Assembly: GCA_013349735.1 (NCBI GenBank)
Contig: DUZC01000015.1
Span: forward strand, 1 to 16,730
Direction: 5' to 3'
DNA: 16,730 nucleotides
Source: Rhodospirillaceae bacterium
GTDB lineage: Bacteria; Pseudomonadota; Alphaproteobacteria; Rhodospirillales; Magnetospirillaceae
Position 1 is the stretch's first letter, and each line of letters begins with the position of its first letter. Below the pieces are notes generated by a model, which was not told where the DNA came from, searched no databases, and was given only the letters and a program-made list of their open reading frames with translations. This document shows, piece by piece, positions 13,841-16,730 of this stretch. Made by a program: the position numbers and the translations under genes.

Positions 13841-16730
13841 ATGAATTCATTCTCCTTTCCTGAGAAGCAGGGGCTTTACGATCCGGCTAAGGAACACGAT
13901 GCCTGTGGCGTCGGCTTTGTCGTCAATATCAAAAACCGAAAAAGTCACCAGATCGTTCGCCAAGGGCTTGAGATTCTAATCAATCTCAATCATCGCGGGG
14001 CGGTTGGGGCCGACCCTTTGGCGGGTGACGGGGCCGGTATTTTGATCCAGATGCCTGATCTTTTGCTGCGCGAAGAGGCGGCCAGGCTGGGTTTCAGCCT
14101 GCCTGAATTGGGCCGCTATGGCGTTGGTATAATGTTTCTGCCCAAGGACGGTGCGATCCGCGCTTCCGTCGAAGCCATTGTTGCCGCTGTGATCGGCGAA
14201 GAAGGGTTGGTGGTTCTGGGCTGGCGCGATGTCCCGGTGGACAGCACGATCCTGGGGGACAGTGTTCGGGCCGTTGAGCCGGTAATCCGTCAGGTTTTTG
14301 TTGGCTTCGGTCCGGAAACCGCCAGTCAGGACGACTTCGAGCGCAAATTGTTCGTGGTGCGCAAGGTCATTACCCATCGTGTTGCGGACACCCATGGCCC
14401 GGCAGGACGGGATTTCTATGTGCCGTCCCTGTCCTCGCGAACCTTAATTTATAAGGGTATGTTGCTGGCCCATCAGGTTGGGCCTTATTACCATGACCTG
14501 TCGGATTCCCGACTGGTGTCGGCTTTGGCGCTGGTGCATCAGCGCTTTTCCACCAACACCTTCCCGAAATGGAGTCTGGCGCATCCTTTCCGTATGATCT
14601 GCCACAATGGCGAGATCAACACGCTGCGGGGCAATCTTAATTGGATGGCGGCGCGCCGCCATGCCATGCGGTCGGATTTGCTGGGCGAAGACCTGAAAAA
14701 GCTATGGCCACTGATTCCGGAAGGGCAGTCGGATTCCGCCTGTTTTGACAATGCCTTGGAAATGTTGGTTCAGGGCGGGTACTCCTTGGCCCATGCCATG
14801 ATGATGCTGGTTCCTGAAGCTTGGGCCGGCAACCCCTTGATGGATGAGGAACGGCGTTCTTTTTACGAATATCACGCCGCACTGATGGAGCCCTGGGATG
14901 GTCCGGCGGCTATTTGCTTCACCGATGGTCGTCAAATTGGGGCGACTTTGGATCGCAATGGTTTGCGTCCGGCCCGTTATCTTGTCACCAATGACGGTCA
15001 TGTCGTCATGGCCTCGGAAATGGGCGTTCTGCCTATTCCCGAAGAAAATATAGTCAAAAAATGGCGTCTCCAGCCGGGCAAGATGCTGCTCATTGACCTG
15101 GAGCAGGGGCGCATCATTGATGATGCCGAAATCAAGGCCAGCCTTGCCAAGGCCCATCCTTACGCGGAACTTTTGGCCAAGAGCCAGATTGTTCTCGAGG
15201 ACCTGCCTGCCAAAGTCAGTCCTGTGGCTGGCGACCCGTCGACCCTGTTGGATCGCCAGCAGGCTTTTGGCTATAGCCAAGAGGATTTGAAGTTCCTGTT
15301 GACCCCCTTGGCCGTGTCTGGCCAGGAAGCGGTTGGCAGCATGGGCACAGATACCCCGCTGGCGGTTCTGTCCTCAAAGCCAAAGCTGCTCTATACCTAT
15401 TTTAAGCAGTGTTTTGCCCAGGTCACCAATCCTCCCATCGACTCGATCCGCGAAGAAGCGGTGATGAGCCTGGTAAGCCTGATTGGGCCAAGGCCAAACT
15501 TACTGGGTCGTCCGCAGGACAATACCCGCAAGCGCCTTGAAGTGCGGCAGCCGATCCTGACCAATGAGGATCTGGAAAAGATCCGGGGTATCAGCCAGCA
15601 TGCCGATAACGCTTTTCGGTCGGTGACCTTGGACATGACCTGGCCAGCCGCCGATGGGGCGATGGGGATGGAACCGGCTTTGGCGCGATTGGCTGGTGAA
15701 GTCAGTCGCGTGGTTGCTGAAGGCGTCAATATTCTGATCTTGTCGGATCGTCAGGTCGGGCCGGACCGTATTCCCATTCCGGCCTTATTGGCGACGGCGG
15801 CGGTCCACCATCATCTGATTCGCGAAGGAAAGCGCACCGAGGTTGGCCTGGTTCTGGAAACCGGTGAAGCCCGTGAAATCCATCATTTCTGCTTATTGGC
15901 GGGGTATGGGGCCGAGGCCATTAATCCTTATTTGGCGTTTGAGACGCTGAATGCCATGCGTGGCACCCTGAGTGAACCGCTGAGCGAATATGAATTGCAT
16001 AAGCGGTTTATCAAAGGAATCGACAAGGCCATCCTGAAGGTCATGGCCAAAATGGGCATCTCGACCTATCAATCCTATTGTGGCGCACAGATTTTTGACG
16101 CGATTGGCCTGGCGTCACCGTTCTTGGAAAAATATTTTCCAGGCACGGCGTCGCGGATCGAAGGCGTGGGTGCGTTAGAGATTGGTGAAGAGTCGCTAAG
16201 ACGGCATCGGGCGGCCTATGGTGGGTCCCCCGTGCTGCGCAACATGCTTGAGGTGGGCGGGGAATATGCCAACCGCCTGCGCGGTGAAGATCATATGTGG
16301 ACGGCCGAGACCATCGGCGCGTTGCAGCATGCGGTCCGCGGCAATTCCCGTCAGCGTTTCAGCGAATTTTCGCGGCTGGTGGATGAACAGAACGAACGGC
16401 TGATGACCCTGCGTGGTCTGTTTGTCCTGAAACCTGCCGGTGCGCCCGTGCCGCTGGACGAGGTCGAGTCCGTTCAGTCAATTGTCAAACGGTTCGCTAC
16501 GGGGGCTATGAGCTTCGGTTCGATCAGCCGGGAAGCGCATACCACCTTGGCCGTGGCCATGAATCGCATCGGCGGAAAGTCCAATACGGGCGAAGGCGGA
16601 GAAGAGGCCGAGCGATTCCAGCGCTTGGCCAATGGCGATTCCATGCGCTCTGCGATCAAGCAGGTCGCGTCTGGACGTTTTGGCGTTACCGCCGAATATC
16701 TGATCAATGCCGACGACATCCAAATTAAAA
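13841..16730 (+). CDS. gltB: Glutamate synthase large (alpha) subunit GltB, 3' end beyond the window
   Basis: This is the large chain of NADPH-dependent glutamate synthase, which with GltD converts glutamine and 2-oxoglutarate to two glutamates. About 963 codons are present of a usual 1,480-1,550. The N-terminal class II glutamine amidotransferase domain has the nucleophile C22 in HDACGVGF, so a propeptide of about 21 residues should be removed. QRFSTNT (234-240) and HNGEIN (255-260) belong to the same domain. The central domain starts near residue 480 (LKFLLTPLAVSGQEA), and the FMN-binding synthase domain starts near 880 (RFATGAMSFGSISREAH); the window ends inside the latter. The frame is unbroken. 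The ATG at 13841 has only a weak ribosome site; a TTG 27 bp upstream is in frame. The location of gltD is not visible. Confidence 0.96.
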   Translation, partial: MNSFSFPEKQGLYDPAKEHDACGVGFVVNIKNRKSHQIVRQGLEILINLNHRGAVGADPLAGDGAGILIQMPDLLLREEAARLGFSLPELGRYGVGIMFLPKDGAIRASVEAIVAAVIGEEGLVVLGWRDVPVDSTILGDSVRAVEPVIRQVFVGFGPETASQDDFERKLFVVRKVITHRVADTHGPAGRDFYVPSLSSRTLIYKGMLLAHQVGPYYHDLSDSRLVSALALVHQRFSTNTFPKWSLAHPFRMICHNGEINTLRGNLNWMAARRHAMRSDLLGEDLKKLWPLIPEGQSDSACFDNALEMLVQGGYSLAHAMMMLVPEAWAGNPLMDEERRSFYEYHAALMEPWDGPAAICFTDGRQIGATLDRNGLRPARYLVTNDGHVVMASEMGVLPIPEENIVKKWRLQPGKMLLIDLEQGRIIDDAEIKASLAKAHPYAELLAKSQIVLEDLPAKVSPVAGDPSTLLDRQQAFGYSQEDLKFLLTPLAVSGQEAVGSMGTDTPLAVLSSKPKLLYTYFKQCFAQVTNPPIDSIREEAVMSLVSLIGPRPNLLGRPQDNTRKRLEVRQPILTNEDLEKIRGISQHADNAFRSVTLDMTWPAADGAMGMEPALARLAGEVSRVVAEGVNILILSDRQVGPDRIPIPALLATAAVHHHLIREGKRTEVGLVLETGEAREIHHFCLLAGYGAEAINPYLAFETLNAMRGTLSEPLSEYELHKRFIKGIDKAILKVMAKMGISTYQSYCGAQIFDAIGLASPFLEKYFPGTASRIEGVGALEIGEESLRRHRAAYGGSPVLRNMLEVGGEYANRLRGEDHMWTAETIGALQHAVRGNSRQRFSEFSRLVDEQNERLMTLRGLFVLKPAGAPVPLDEVESVQSIVKRFATGAMSFGSISREAHTTLAVAMNRIGGKSNTGEGGEEAERFQRLANGDSMRSAIKQVASGRFGVTAEYLINADDIQIK

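Noticed and set aside
13053..13850. 265-codon open frame antisense to the epimerase and the intergenic region
   Set aside because: Opposite-strand shadow of a clear gene with no recognisable domain.
14702..15280. 192-codon open frame antisense inside gltB
   Set aside because: Shadow of the intact gltB frame; no domain signal.
1..16730. Search by eye for tRNA, rRNA, insertion sequences, att sites, CRISPR repeats and toxin-antitoxin pairs
   Set aside because: Nothing convincing was seen; the window is ordinary chromosomal gene content apart from the points listed.

Overview
The window reads as chromosomal DNA of an alphaproteobacterium, probably in or near the Rhodospirillales. The evidence is a GapR/DUF2312 nucleoid protein, a rhizobial-style dctA-dctBD locus, an ATP-independent-looking C4-dicarboxylate uptake gene next to its own sigma-54 activator, and a GltB-type glutamate synthase. 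The genus cannot be fixed from this sequence. Coding density is high. I see no tRNA, rRNA, insertion sequence, phage gene or CRISPR array.

Left part (1-3862): the 3' part of a c-di-GMP enzyme (MASE1-like tail, GGDEF, EAL; it enters from the left edge) meets, tail to tail with overlapping stop codons, a large membrane-bound hybrid histidine kinase (periplasmic sensor, HisKA, HATPase, REC, HPt). A 390-bp divergent intergenic region (3863-4252) with a C9 tract separates the kinase from a class III omega-aminotransferase (4253-5614).

Middle part (5615-11085): a complete C4-dicarboxylate uptake module. dctA (minus) and the dctB-dctD pair (plus) are divergent. Their shared control region holds a well-formed sigma-54 promoter for dctA (TGGCATG-N4-TTGCT) and two upstream 18-bp imperfect inverted repeats whose centres are 33 bp apart, a good fit for tandem DctD sites. 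The inferred circuit is: DctB senses periplasmic dicarboxylate, phosphorylates DctD, and DctD binds the repeats and activates sigma-54 transcription of dctA. A RutR/YcdC-like TetR-family regulator is joined to dctBD by a second ATGA overlap, which is not part of the classical system. A perfect 12-bp hairpin separates the aminotransferase and dctA 3' ends.

Right part (11063-16730): an unusual, locally AT-rich gene for a protein with a degenerate EAL-like domain overlaps the end of the tetR gene by 23 bp on the opposite strand. Across a divergent region with a 7-bp-arm hairpin and a G9 tract lies a gapR-like gene, joined by a TAGTG overlap to a UDP-glucuronate 4-epimerase-like gene. After a candidate terminator comes gltB (glutamate synthase large chain), cut by the right edge at about residue 963.

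No wholly new system is obvious. The most interesting leads are the degenerate EAL protein, the TetR gene coupled to dctBD, and the tandem-site sigma-54 control region of dctA.
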